Below, in pieces: positions 11,605 through 21,875 of a stretch of DNA of 64,000 nucleotides. Made by a program: the position numbers and the translations under genes. How positions within the stretch are numbered: position 1 is the first letter of the stretch; every line of letters starts with the position of its first letter. A model generated the notes under the pieces. That model saw only the letters and a program-made list of their open reading frames with translations, was not told where the DNA came from and ran no database searches. Origin of the DNA: Cannabis sativa (lineage: Eukaryota; Streptophyta; Magnoliopsida; Rosales; Cannabaceae); the NCBI RefSeq assembly GCF_029168945.1, contig NC_083605.1, positions 28,657,280 through 28,721,279 of the forward strand, given 5' to 3'.

Positions 11605-13850
11605 ATGGCTGGAAATCAAACAAACGGAGGAGCTAACAACGGGTCCATCAACATTGGGATGATGAACGTACCGTTATCCGGAGCTGGAACACCGCCTGTG
11701 GACGTCGTTAATGGCAGAGTAGGGAGGAGCAACATCAGACCCCTCAACTTGTTCCCAGAAACAACTGACCCTCATGTCGGGGATACGTCCACACCACCAG
11801 CAACCATGCATTTTCCCCCTGTCACTCCGGCAGTGGTATTCGAGGGAATCATCCAGCTCACCACTAATCAGTGTACTGCGATTCAGGACCAACTGCGTGC
11901 ACTACAGGCAGAAGTGGATGGACAGAACCGGGCCCGACGCCCCCCTCAAGTCCCTACTACTCGCACGGACAACCCTCAGGTAACAACTTCTAGACGTCGT
12001 ACAAACCGTGTACGTAGGGAACGAAGAACCAACCCTGAAGGCTTGGACCTGAACCATCCAACATCGAGGGACCAATCCGTGAGGTATCCTAACCAGGGCA
12101 CGCAGACTAATGAAGACCCTGAGCGACGCAATCCTCACAGTCGACAACCAAGAGACAATGACGCAGAATCAGCCTCTTTGTCATCGCATGGTCGTACATC
12201 GAGTAGATATACAAGGTCTGGCTCTGTAGAAATGCAGCAGGGGGGACACTATCAGGTACACCGAGGTGATCTGCGTGATCACCTCAACGCAGTTTTTAGA
12301 GCACGCTCTCGCGCCCCTCATAACGAGGAAACACTCCGTCCGTGATCCCCATGTGGACAATCAGGGTGTCAACACTCACAATAACCCGCCTACCGCACCG
12401 ATTGCGACTACTGGAATCACCGTCCCAGCGAACCTCGCCGCAGTAGTTGCGACTCCGCAGTCACAGCAGTCCCAACTCCTGCGACTGGAGGGATTGACCA
12501 AAGCATGCTTCTGCAAGCTTTGAAAATGATCGAGCAGCAACGAAAGCCCATATACAAGTTGCATGGGACCTCACCCTTCACTACGGAAGTGCGACAAGCC
12601 CAACTTCCTAAGGGATTTCGTCTATCCGAATCCCTAAAGTATGAAGGTACCTCTAACCCTATAGATTATCTTGAAAAATTCAATACTATAATGGAGGTGG
12701 ATCAGGTACCACAGCTTGCAAAATGCCGCATTCTTGTGGCAACACTCGAGGAAAACACCCACGATTGGTTTACCTAATTGCCCGAGGCATCAATATCGAC
12801 ATGGGAAACCTTCGTCGACTTATTCCTCATGCATTTCCAGGCCACGATGACCTATAGGCCACCTTATACGACTTTGGCCAACATCAAGCAAGAACCCGGT
12901 GAGTCTTTACAAGACTATTTTAAATGGTTTAACGCAGAGGTAACAAAAGTCGAGAAGGCTCCCGAGTCTTCGCTTGTTTGTATGTTGATAACAGGTATTT
13001 TTTTGAGGACCGACTTCTGGAAGGAGTTACAAGCTCGGAGACCAGAATCCTTAGTCGAATTCTTCGCCATGGCCGAACCCCATAAGAGAATCGAGAATTC
13101 TCTGGCAGAGTTGGAGAAGGGCAAGGATAAGCTCAAATCACCAATACCGCGATCAAGATCTCGCAGTCCCCGAGGGAAGAACTCCAGGGGCCGAAGCCCA
13201 AGAAGACGCAGCCCATGGAGACAGCGAAGTCCGAAGTTGGCCAAGTCTCCTCCCAAAAAGTAATCCTCGCCGAAGAGGAAGGGTGGACCCCGTTTCGTCA
13301 ATTATACTGAACTCGCAGTGCCTCGAGACCATATCTATGCAATCGAAGAAAGAAATGGAGTCTTCAAAAAGCCGCCCCCCATCAGGAGAAATCGCGACAG
13401 AAGAGACCCCAAAAAATTCTGTAAGTACCACAAAGACATTGGTCATACCACATTAGAATGTTGGGTCTTGCAGGATGAAATTGAGGAGCTGATTCGGAGA
13501 GGAAAGTTCGACAAGTATAAGAAGGGCGAGGAAAGTCATCCCCGAGCGGATGACAAAGAAGAAAACCAAAATGCGAGCGGTTCGAGAACACCTCGCAACA
13601 TCTTAACTATTATTGGAGGACCCCATATCGCAGGAGACTCCCGCAAGTCGCAAGAGCGATATGCCAGAGAAGCCAAGGAGAAGCCGCTCACCAATGTGAA
13701 CAATCTTAGTGAGCGGCCCGAGAAGCTGTTTAAGAAGGAATGCGACGACATCACCTTTATGGAGAGTGATGCGAGATGGGTCCATCACCCGCATTTCGAT
13801 GCATTGGTTATCATCGCCAATATTGGCGGAGATAATGTCCACCGCATACT
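11605..13850 (+). pseudogene. Element C gag (stops and frameshifts)
   Basis: The first frame opens at ATG 11605 (MAGNQTNGGANN...) and is open to 12345, rich in Arg, Pro and Asn. A frameshift near 12300-12500 moves to a second frame that runs from 12505, with stops at 12775 and 13261, to about 13850. This frame carries the gag core (KYEGTSNPIDYLEKFN, LANIKQEPGESLQDYF). A basic Arg-Ser stretch follows (about 13140-13255), then the zinc finger CKYHKDIGHTTLEC at about 13420-13461. Three lesions prevent one polyprotein. It continues into protease through a frameshift at about 13840. Confidence 0.8.
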
Positions 13851-14455
13851 CGGTCGACAATGGAAGTTCAGTAAATCTGTTGAACTTCCAAGCCTTCAAA
13901 CAAATGGGATTGCAGGAGAAGGACCTGCGGCCTGTGACGTCGAGCATCTATGTCTTTACTGGCAACGTCATAGCATTAAAAGGAATGATCAAACTCCCAA
14001 TCACCTTGGGAACTCCCCCGGTAACAGCCAAGTCAATGGCTGACTTCGCAGCAATCGACCAGTATTCTGCATATAATGTCGTGATTGGTCGACCGATCCT
14101 GAAGGAGATGAAGATCATAACATCGATCTATCATCTCACAATGAAGTTCCCTACTCCCACTGGAGTAGGTTCTGTACGAGGAGTCCAAGAAGATTCGCGA
14201 GAATGCTACAACACAGCAGTCAAGCTCGCGGAGAAAAGGACAGTAAATGTTATCTACCTGTTGGAGGCACCACCTCCTCGCCAGGAGATCCTCAAAATCG
14301 AGGAGGTCCCGCACATAGAAGAACCAGATTTGGATCTAAGAATCCTCGATCATCCCGCCGCAGCCCAAGCCGCGGAAGACACCATTGAGGTACCTATAGA
14401 TCCTGTAGACAATAGCAAAGTTTTAAAAATTGGTTCTAAGTTAAATTTTCAGTAG
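13830..14455 (+). pseudogene. Element C aspartic protease
   Basis: The catalytic motif is SVDNGSSVNLL (Asp codon at 13856), with N in place of S/T of DTG/DSG. DNGSS is seen in many plant Tat-type proteases, so it may be native. The domain continues with LKGMIKLPITLG and the YNVVIGRPIL motif. An acidic linker (EEVPHIEEPDLDLR) leads to the RT. It lies one frame off the gag frame, so a frameshift mutation at about 13840 separates them. Confidence 0.8.
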
Positions 14456-15850
14456 CGAGAACAATTAACGACCTTTTTGAAACAAAATCTTGATGTTTTT
14501 GCTTGGAAACATTCAGATATGGTCGAAATATCTCCGCAGGTCATGTGTCATCGCTTGATCATTGACCCCGAGGTGCGAGGTGTCCGACAAAAGCGCCGCA
14601 AAATGGACACTGCGAGGTACCAAGCGCTAAAAGAAGAAGTCGACCGCCTCCTAACCTGCGGCTTTATATGGGAGTCGTTTTATCCCAACTGGTTAGCGAA
14701 CCCAGTACCCGTGCCTAAGCCTAATGGCTCATGGCGCACATGCGTTGACTTTACAGATCTAAATAAAGTCTGTCCCAAAGACAGCTTTCCCCTTCCTAGC
14801 ATTGACCAACTTGTTGATGCCACTGCAGGTCATGAACTTCTGAGCTTTATGGACGCATACTCGGGATATAATCAAATCCCGATGTATGAGCCCGACTAGG
14901 AGCACACCTCGTTCATTACTGATCGAGGACTATACTGTTACAAAGTAATGCCTTTTGGTTTGATAAACGCAGGTGCGACTTATCAGAGGCTAGTAAACAT
15001 GATGTTCACAGATCTCATTGGAAACACCATGGAAGTATATGTTGACGATATGCTCGTAAAATCTCAACATGCGAAGGATCATATTGCCCATTTACGGGCC
15101 ATGTTCGATATATTGCGACGATATAAGATGCGGCTAAACCCTTTGAAGTGCGTCTTTGGAGTTGGCTCCGGGAAATTCTTGCGTTCATGGTTAATCAGCG
15201 AGGAATAGAGGCCAATCCTGCGAAGATCAGGGCATTGGTGGAAATGTCATCGCCAACCAAGCCAAAAGAGGTCCAAAGCCTCACAGGTAAAGTCGCTGCT
15301 TTAAACCGCTTTATATCACGATCTTCTGATAAGTGCAAGGAGTTTTTCTAGATTCTAAAAGGCAACAAAAAGTTCCACTGGACCGAAAAATGCGAGGAGG
15401 CTTTTCAAGCCTTAAAAACGCATTTGGGGCAACCTCCGGTCTTATCGAAGCCCATGACCGGCGAAGTCCTATCCATCTATTTAGCAGTGTCAGAATATGC
15501 GATTAGTTCAGTACTAATACGCGAGGATCAAGGACGACAATACCCGGTGTATTATGTCAGTAAGCGATTACTAGATGCCGAGACACGCTACCCCCAAATG
15601 GAAAAGTTGGCCTTTGCCTTGATAACATCGTCAAGAAAATTGCGACCTTATTTCCAGGCTCACAGTATCGAGGTCTTGACAAACTACCCACTGAGGCAAG
15701 TTTTGGCAAAACCAGAAGCATCAGGGAGGATATTGAAATGGGCGATGGAGTTGAGCCAATTCGACATCAAGTATAAACCAAGAACTGCGATCAAGGGGCA
15801 AGTCTTTGCAGATTTTATCCTTGAGTTCCCCAGCACCGAGGTAGCACTCA
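14456..15850 (+). pseudogene. Element C reverse transcriptase and RNase H
   Basis: RT starts around DVFAWKHSDM at about 14490. It contains WLANPVPVPKPNGSWR, FMDAYSGYNQIPM and PFGLINAGATYQR. The catalytic YVDDM at 15038-15052 is intact. An in-frame TAG at 14897 replaces the usual Gln before EHTSF. A frameshift near 15170 is followed by another TAG at 15349. RNase H follows with the AVSEYAISSVL and YYVSKRLLDAETRYPQMEK words, ending near 15840. Damage is limited to two stops and one frameshift, consistent with fairly recent inactivation. Confidence 0.85.
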
Positions 15851-16461
15851 TAGAAGACAAAAGCGACATTGCTATAGTGAATAGAGAGATGTGGACATTG
15901 TACGTCGAAGGAGCCTCAAATAACGAGGGTTCTGGTAGCGGGATCTTATTAATCAGTCCAAGCAATTTTAAGGTACATGCTGCTTTACGTTTTGAATTTT
16001 CTGCATCTAACAATGAAGCCGAGTATGAGGCATTAATCGCAGGATTGAAACTCGCTCTCGAGATGAAAGTCGAGTATCTTCAGGCTTTTAGCGGCTCCCA
16101 AATCGTGGTGTGCCAGGTGAATGGAGAATGTCTGGCAAGAGGCGGGAGATTGGTTAAATATTTAGCCATTGTATGCGAACTAATGCAGAAATTCAAAAAA
16201 GTAATTGTGTCTCGAGTACCGCGTGCTCAAAATTCACACGCAGACGCACTGGCCCGTTTGGCATCAACTAGAGAAGCCGAATTGCTCGATGTAATTCCGG
16301 TAGATGTATTGGCTCACCCAACTATAAATCAAGAAGTGATCATGGAAATAGATACCGTTCAGGAGGTAACCTGGATAACCCCAATAGTCGCATACCTAGA
16401 AAAGGGTGTCTTACCCGATGACAAGGTAGAAGCAAGAAAGCTGCGACAACGAGCCGCCTGA
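15851..16461 (+). pseudogene. Element C second (archaeal-type) RNase H
   Basis: Downstream of the normal RNase H lies a second RNase H fold. It has LYVEGASNNEGSGSG, NNEAEYEALIAGL, FSGSQIVV and NSHADALARLAS. Family catalytic residues are D-E-D-D. Here the first Asp is Glu (YVEGAS) and the third is Gly (FSGSQ), so activity is probably lost. This extra domain is the diagnostic feature of the plant Tat lineage. It is open from 15424 to TGA at 16459. Confidence 0.8.
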
Positions 16462-16467
16462 TATGTA

Positions 16468-17095
16468 ATGTACGATCAAAGGTTGTATCGCAGAAGTTTT
16501 AATCAACCGCTACTCAAATGTATCAGCGGGGAAGATTGCAATTACATACTTCGTGAGGTACATGGGGGAATTTGCGGCAATCATACAGGGGGTAACTCCC
16601 TTGCACTAAAAATCATGCGACAAGGGTATTACTGGCCAACCTTGCGACAGGATGCTCTCGCTTTTGCGAAGAAATGCGACAGGTGTCAGCGAATAGCCAC
16701 ATATACCCACCAACCTTCGAGTAACCTACATTCTATCACAAGTCCATGGCCCTTCGCAGTATGGGGGATCGACTTAATAGGCAAGCTACCTAAAGGGAAA
16801 GGTGGAGTCAAATATGCAGTAGTAGCAGTAGATTATTTCAGGAAATGGGCCGAAGCCAAAGCACTCGCAACCATTACAGCAACTAAATTGCGCGAGTTTG
16901 TCTATAACTCCATAATTTGTCGATTTGGTATTCCATGCAAACTCATCTCAGACAATGAAAAGCAGTTCGATTGTAAAGAGATGCGACAATTATGTGACGA
17001 TTTGGGAATCAGGAAGGCATTCTCCGCAGTTGCTTACCCGCAAAGCAACGGACAGACTGAAGCTGTTAACAAAATAATAAAACACACCATTAAAG
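16468..17095 (+). pseudogene. Element C integrase, C-terminus lost
   Basis: The HHCC zinc finger is present (HGGICGNH ... CDRCQR). The core follows from PWPFAVWGIDLIGKLPKG. The catalytic triad is complete: Asp at 16771, Asp in SDNEKQF at 16951, Glu in GQTEAVNK at 17059. Just after KHTIK at about 17094 the sequence changes abruptly to the end of the antisense ORF. About the last third of integrase is therefore deleted, although the plus frame stays open by chance to 17463. Confidence 0.85.
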
Positions 17096-18322
17096 GTCGA
17101 GGAGTTTGCTTGGAAAGGCGTTTATCAATTCGCTCTTGCTGCTTTTCAGAAGGCTCCTTGTACACTGGCTCTCTCCAAAGACTCGCGTTCTCAGGAATCA
17201 GTTTGTGTTCACGCAGTTTAGCAGTTGTACACAACAATCGCCAGTCGCGATCTTGTACAGGAAGGCTCCACATAACTTCAGCTGTTTCTCTGCGAGTCGA
17301 GTCGAGTGTGGGACGAGACGGTCTATCTGTGAAAACCAAAAGAAAAGAGCGAGTCAGATTAAAACCTCAAAGTAACTCAGAAAAATATCTAAGTCAGGAG
17401 ACATGCGACGTACTAGGTCGACGGTTAAAGTCAGTTCTAATCCCTGGGACTTTGAATATGTAGAACCACTTTGATTTCCAATCTCCCATATTAGATACCA
17501 TCCCTTCTACCCTGTTAATCTCAGAAGTCGCTCATTTGCTGAAGCAGTAGAAACCATTGTGAAGGCCTACGCTTTTTATATCGTAGAAGTAGCTAAACTC
17601 TTCTACCGAGGGAGCCCTATGTACATACTCCATATACATCGCATAAAAAGCCAGGGTTGTGCGATAGCTGTTGGGGTTAGCTGGAAAGGAGATACATCAT
17701 AACGCTTGAGGATAGCCGCGATAAAGGGATGGAAAGGGACCGATACCCCACATCGGAGAATGGGTATTGAGATTACCACATCCTCTGTGGGGATAATCGC
17801 TGGATTAGTAAAAGGAAGGTGCGCCCTCTGAGTCGGCTTAGGTCGCAAAGAAGCAAGTCGCAATAGGTTAAGCCTCGTAAAGGTGGTGAGGTCTGATTTG
17901 GTAACTCTCGAAACCAAATCCTTGCATGAGAAAGGCTCGTTCAGCTGGGTGTCGTCCACCGAGTCAGTACCGCTCCCTTCTGCCTCTTCCTCCTCCTCCC
18001 CGGATTCACGAGCTGGGGCCGTCCAGTCGTCGTCTGTCTCCTCGACCTCGACGTCAGGAGCATGCCTCTAGTGAATAAGATAGTCACGGGCTGACACCGT
18101 AGACTCACTATCTCGAGTATCAATGGCCCCAGGTTCAGCGAGCTCCTGCACCATTTTCTCGATGTCTGCAGAAGACATCGGACCTAGCTCTATACCTACA
18201 GTAGGTGCGATCTCCTCTTCTGAGATCGAAGTTGGGATAAAGCTATCTTCCTCCTGGTCCTCGTCACCATCGAATGCGTGGCCTCCCGAGCCGAGCAGCT
18301 GACTATCCGACAGGTCGCTCAT
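17096..18322 (-). pseudogene. Antisense ORF of element C (PF04195-like, 'gypsy-type transposon' protein)
   Basis: On the minus strand, ATG at 18322 opens MSDLSDSQLLG, followed by an acidic stretch. A single in-frame TAG lies at 18070-18068. The domain then has VPFHPFIAAILKRYDVSPFQLTP at about 17730-17660. A frameshift near 17610 moves to PSVEEFSYFYDIKSVG and KWFYIFKVPG. A pyrimidine-rich stretch ending CACAG (about 17340-17327) looks like an intron acceptor, and a last piece runs 17326-17096. Antisense extra ORFs of this family between pol and the 3' LTR are known from plant Tat elements; their function is unknown. The family name is from memory of its motifs. Confidence 0.65.
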
Positions 18323-18479
18323 CTGAAAGATAGAAGATCTTTTCAGCATGGTGACTGTGTGAAAACAAAGTAAGTGATCACACTCGCATAAAGTCGCACT
18401 TGATAGAATGGTCAGCGTTCTTGCGAATACTGACCACTCCATCAATATGCGAGTAGAGAGAAAACTAAAAATGCGAATA

Positions 18480-18890
18480 GAAAAGCATCCCAATGAATGG
18501 TCAGGGGCGCCCTGGTGACCTCAGCGACATGCGTCTCCTGGCATGACCCTGAGGTAACGAGGAGGCACCCACCATTTGTAGGAGTCTAACTAGAGTCGCA
18601 GCCTGTGAATAAGTCACGCATCCTGGGCCAAGCGATATACCTCTAGAAACGGCTGGGAGAAACTCAGTGACTCAAGGGGCATGCGTTCTCAAGCATGACC
18701 CTGAAGTTAGTGAGGTACTCCCACCGTTTCGAGAATATCTACCAGCCAAAGAGTACGCTCATCAGAACATTAACACATGTCGCAAATGGCTGGGTGTATC
18801 ACAATATCTCAAGGGGCATATAACCGCGTATATGACCATTAGAATACTGTGACACACCCACCATTTGGAAAACTCAGTTAATGTTCTCGC
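18480..18890 (+). repeat. Degenerate tandem repeats in the element C 3' region
   Basis: Three imperfect units each contain a GGGGC-type start, an ATGACC(CT) word and a CCCACC(A/G)TTT end. Unit ends lie at about 18570, 18730 and 18868, a spacing of roughly 140-160 bp. Such arrays are typical of the variable 3' untranslated region of Tat elements. Confidence 0.5.
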
Positions 18891-19715
18891 GACTAAATTC
18901 ACAGTATACAAAACCCTAAAAGATCTAGGCAACAATCAGAAGCAAGTAAGTCTCGCAAATATGCGAGTATTCGAAGTGTTCATCCGAATACCCGCGAGTA
19001 TTCAAAGCATGAAACAGTGCCTATTCAAGTATTTCTTACACCGTATGCGGTTATGCCAATTTACAGGTCATTCTCTATGAAATTACCCAGGTTTTTACCT
19101 AAAAAACATAGCCTCATACATACCATCTATAAACATTCATTCTTAAACCACCCTCATGCATACTAAAAACCCAGAAAATACAGTCCCCACTCAAACAGAA
19201 AACGAAACACAATGAAGATTCGAAAACTAACCTTTTACTTCTGCTAAATCTGTTCCCACGAATCGCCCTTGACAGCACTGTGGAGTCAAGAAAAACCCAC
19301 AAAGAAAGGCAAAAATCTGGGCAATTTATGGAAGTGTTTTTTGGTGGTTTCTCTGAGAGTGAAGAAACAAAGGAGTTAAGGAAGTTAAAGAAAAATGAGG
19401 GAAAATGGGGATTTTTGGTTCGAATCAGGGGGTTTAAATACCCAAATCCCTCATTAATTGGGATCACGACACGTGGCAGCTGGAATGCCTAGAGTCGCCC
19501 AATCCAACGGCCAAAGATGGCCACGCCTACACAAAAACTGAAGAGTTTAGTGACGTGGCATCATAAACGCAATAAAAGTAATGATTGTAGCCGTCATTTT
19601 TCGAAACCCTCGAAGGGACAACCAAAGGTCACCTCCTCGTGACAACCTTTCACCTGTCTCTCGAGTATAGTTTCCCTTGTGACCGTACCTGTCACATCGC
19701 GAAACTAGGGGCATG
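18891..19715. other. Element C non-coding 3' region up to the purine tract
   Basis: No conserved coding sequence was seen. On the minus strand, GGGTATTTAAACCC at about 19430-19443 is TATA-like. It is placed so that it could start a transcript running into the antisense ORF at 18322. A purine-rich ACTAGGGGCATG lies immediately before the 3' LTR and is the likely plus-strand primer site. The antisense promoter is an inference. Confidence 0.4.
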
Positions 19716-20554
19716 TGTTATAGTGAGATTTCTCTCACCTAGAAACTCGAGGCCAGACCCCTACTTAGAGGACACGTATACTCAGAAAGTTGAGATGTCC
19801 CTGAGGGACTCCTTGAAGTTTTAAACCTCGCTTAAGATAGAATCAGCGAGAGGTGGCGAGCATGACCGAAGTCTAATCGCATCTGAGACAAGAGAGTAGC
19901 TCGCATATATCGAACTATATGCGAGCATCCTCCCCGTGTCCGTGCGTAAACCAAGAGAATGATTCTCTATAAATGCGAGTTGGTCCTAAGAACCCTGCAG
20001 CCTTTTATAATGTAATATAGACTTGTATGTCTAGGTCCTATCAGCCTGTCATGCGATGTCCACAGGAGGCGACTACCTAAGGACGCAGACATTCCGAGCA
20101 TAATCGATGAACCCGCGAGTTTATCACCAGAATATGAACCGCCAACTTGCAGATTTAGAAGACGCATACGTTGATGAATTTAGTAACTGCCGTTCATTTA
20201 TTAATGTTAACGTTGTTTAGTTAATTATTGTAATTCAATGTGTAAAAATGGATTGACAATGAATGCAGTCCTTGTATAATTAATTGGACACCTGCTTTGT
20301 ATAAAAAGGGGTGATCCACCGTGAAATGGCACCTACGAAACTCTTGCTACAGTGGACTAAGCAGACCGTGATCTGACTGAACCACTATAATTCTTTGTCT
20401 CTTTATCTATTTCCAGTTTTGGTTGATCATTTCTCATTCCCAGTTTGAGTACTCGCCATTTTATGTTGAATACTCGCACTTGTTCTTCATGTAAATTTCT
20501 TCTTGTTATTGACAATATCATATAATCTGGAGTTGCGAAATTCACTCGACAACA
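19716..20554 (+). repeat. Element C 3' LTR
   Basis: The 839 bp run from TGTTATAGTGAG to CTCGACAACA and have the same length as the 5' LTR. Most of the roughly 29 differences are C/T or G/A changes. It is followed by the target duplication ATAAA and then by the rest of the B LTR. Confidence 0.9.
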
Positions 20555-20559
20555 ATAAA

Positions 20560-21857
20560 CATGGAATCTATAGCTTCTATCTGGCAAATAGTAAGTAAAG
20601 GATGATCTCCTTCGAGCTTGACCAAACGAAAATAAATGGTGGAGATCTCATTTCACATAAGCTGAAATATCATTTATACGGGGTTAATTGTTTTAAGGAT
20701 TAAAATACATTGTAGGGTGTAACGGTAATATAATCCCTTTACAGTGTAGATCATTCATATAGAGGATCATTGATCAAATTAGGATTATAACAATGGATAA
20801 CTAATGATGTGTCTGTATGGTGGAACATATAGAACATTCTATATACTGAGAGTGCAATTCTAAGTTCTATGCGTGGATTCAACGAAGAATTAATAAGTCA
20901 GTGAATTTAGGTTATAAATTCTTGATCTGCTTATTGGAAGCTCGGTTATATAGACCCATGGTCCCCCCACTAGTTGAGATAATATTGCTTGTAAGACTCA
21001 TATAATTGGTTTTGATTAATCAATTATAATTCTCAAATTAGACTATGTCTATTTGTGAATTTTTCACTAAGTACGGGCGAAATTGTAAAGAAAGAGTTTT
21101 AGGGGCATATTTGTTAATTATGATACTTTGTATGGTTCAACTAATAAATATGATAAATGACAATATTATTTAATAATTATTTATAATTATTAAATAGTTA
21201 GAATTGGCATTTAAATGGTTAAATTTAAAAATTGGCGTTTTTGAGAAAATCAGATGCAGAAAAGATAAAACTGCAAAATTGCAAAAAGTGAGGCCCAAAT
21301 CCACCTTGCATGGCCGGCCACTTTTGTATGGTTTTCCCTCTGATATTTTCATTATTTTAATGCCAAATAATTCAAACCTAACCCTAGTGGAATGCTATAA
21401 ATAGATAGTGAAGGCTTCACGAAAATTACACTTTTCTTCTGACTTTTCATTCAGAAAAAACTGAGCCTTTTTCTCTCCCTATCTTTGGCCGACCCTTCTC
21501 TTTCTTCTTCCTCTTCAATTTCGAAATTCTTAGTGTTAGAGTAGTGCCCACACACAGCAAGTGATACCTCAATCATAGTGAGGAAGATCGTGAAGAAAGA
21601 CTTTCAGCAAGAAGGAGTTTCAGCACTAAAGAATCAAAGAAAGAAATCCAGGTTCAGATATTGATAATGCTCTGCTACAGAGAGGAAACAAGGGCTAGAT
21701 ATCTGAATGGAAGGAGTCATTATATTCCACTGCACCCAATGTAAGCTTTCCTAAACTTTATATGTGTTTATTTCATCGTTTTAGAAAGTTCATATTTAGG
21801 GTGTTAATCAACATACTTGTGAGTAGATCTAAGATCCTGGTAAAATAATTTCCAACA
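20560..21857 (+). repeat. Element B 5' LTR, second part
   Basis: This resumes the B LTR at CATGGAATCTATAGC after element C and ends AATTTCCAACA. Joined to 10113-10704 it gives 1,890 bp, matching the 1,894 and 1,900 bp of the solo copies. It contains GCTATAAATAG at about 21394-21404, a likely TATA box. Confidence 0.9.
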
Positions 21858-21859
21858 AC

Positions 21860-21875
21860 TGGCCTCAGAGCCATG
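21860..21875 (+). other. Element B primer-binding site (initiator-Met type)
   Basis: TGGCCTCAGAGCCATG starts 2 bp after the LTR. It fits the usual initiator-Met site TGGTATCAGAGCC except for two bases (CC for TA). Confidence 0.65.

Larger units (their letters stand above)
10705..20554 (+). mobile_element. Element C: Ty3/gypsy Tat-lineage retrotransposon
   Basis: C is 9,850 bp with two 839-bp LTRs (TGTTATAG...AACA) and a perfect TSD ATAAA (10700-10704 and 20555-20559). Order: LTR, primer site TGGCGCCG, gag, protease, RT-RNase H, a second (archaeal-type) RNase H, integrase, an antisense ORF, a repeat-bearing 3' region, a purine tract and LTR. Dual RNase H and the antisense ORF are marks of the Tat lineage. 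The LTRs differ at about 29 of 839 positions by hand count (about 3.5%). Stops, frameshifts, altered catalytic residues and loss of the integrase C-terminus make it defective. Confidence 0.9.

Noticed and set aside
17100..17463. Plus-strand continuation of the integrase frame
   Set aside because: After 17095 the residues do not resemble integrase. The same bases read as the antisense ORF on the minus strand, so the plus frame is open by chance.
19114..19467. 117-codon minus-strand open frame in element C
   Set aside because: It has no recognisable motif, lies in the 3' non-coding region of the element and overlaps the possible antisense promoter. Most likely a chance open frame or leader sequence.
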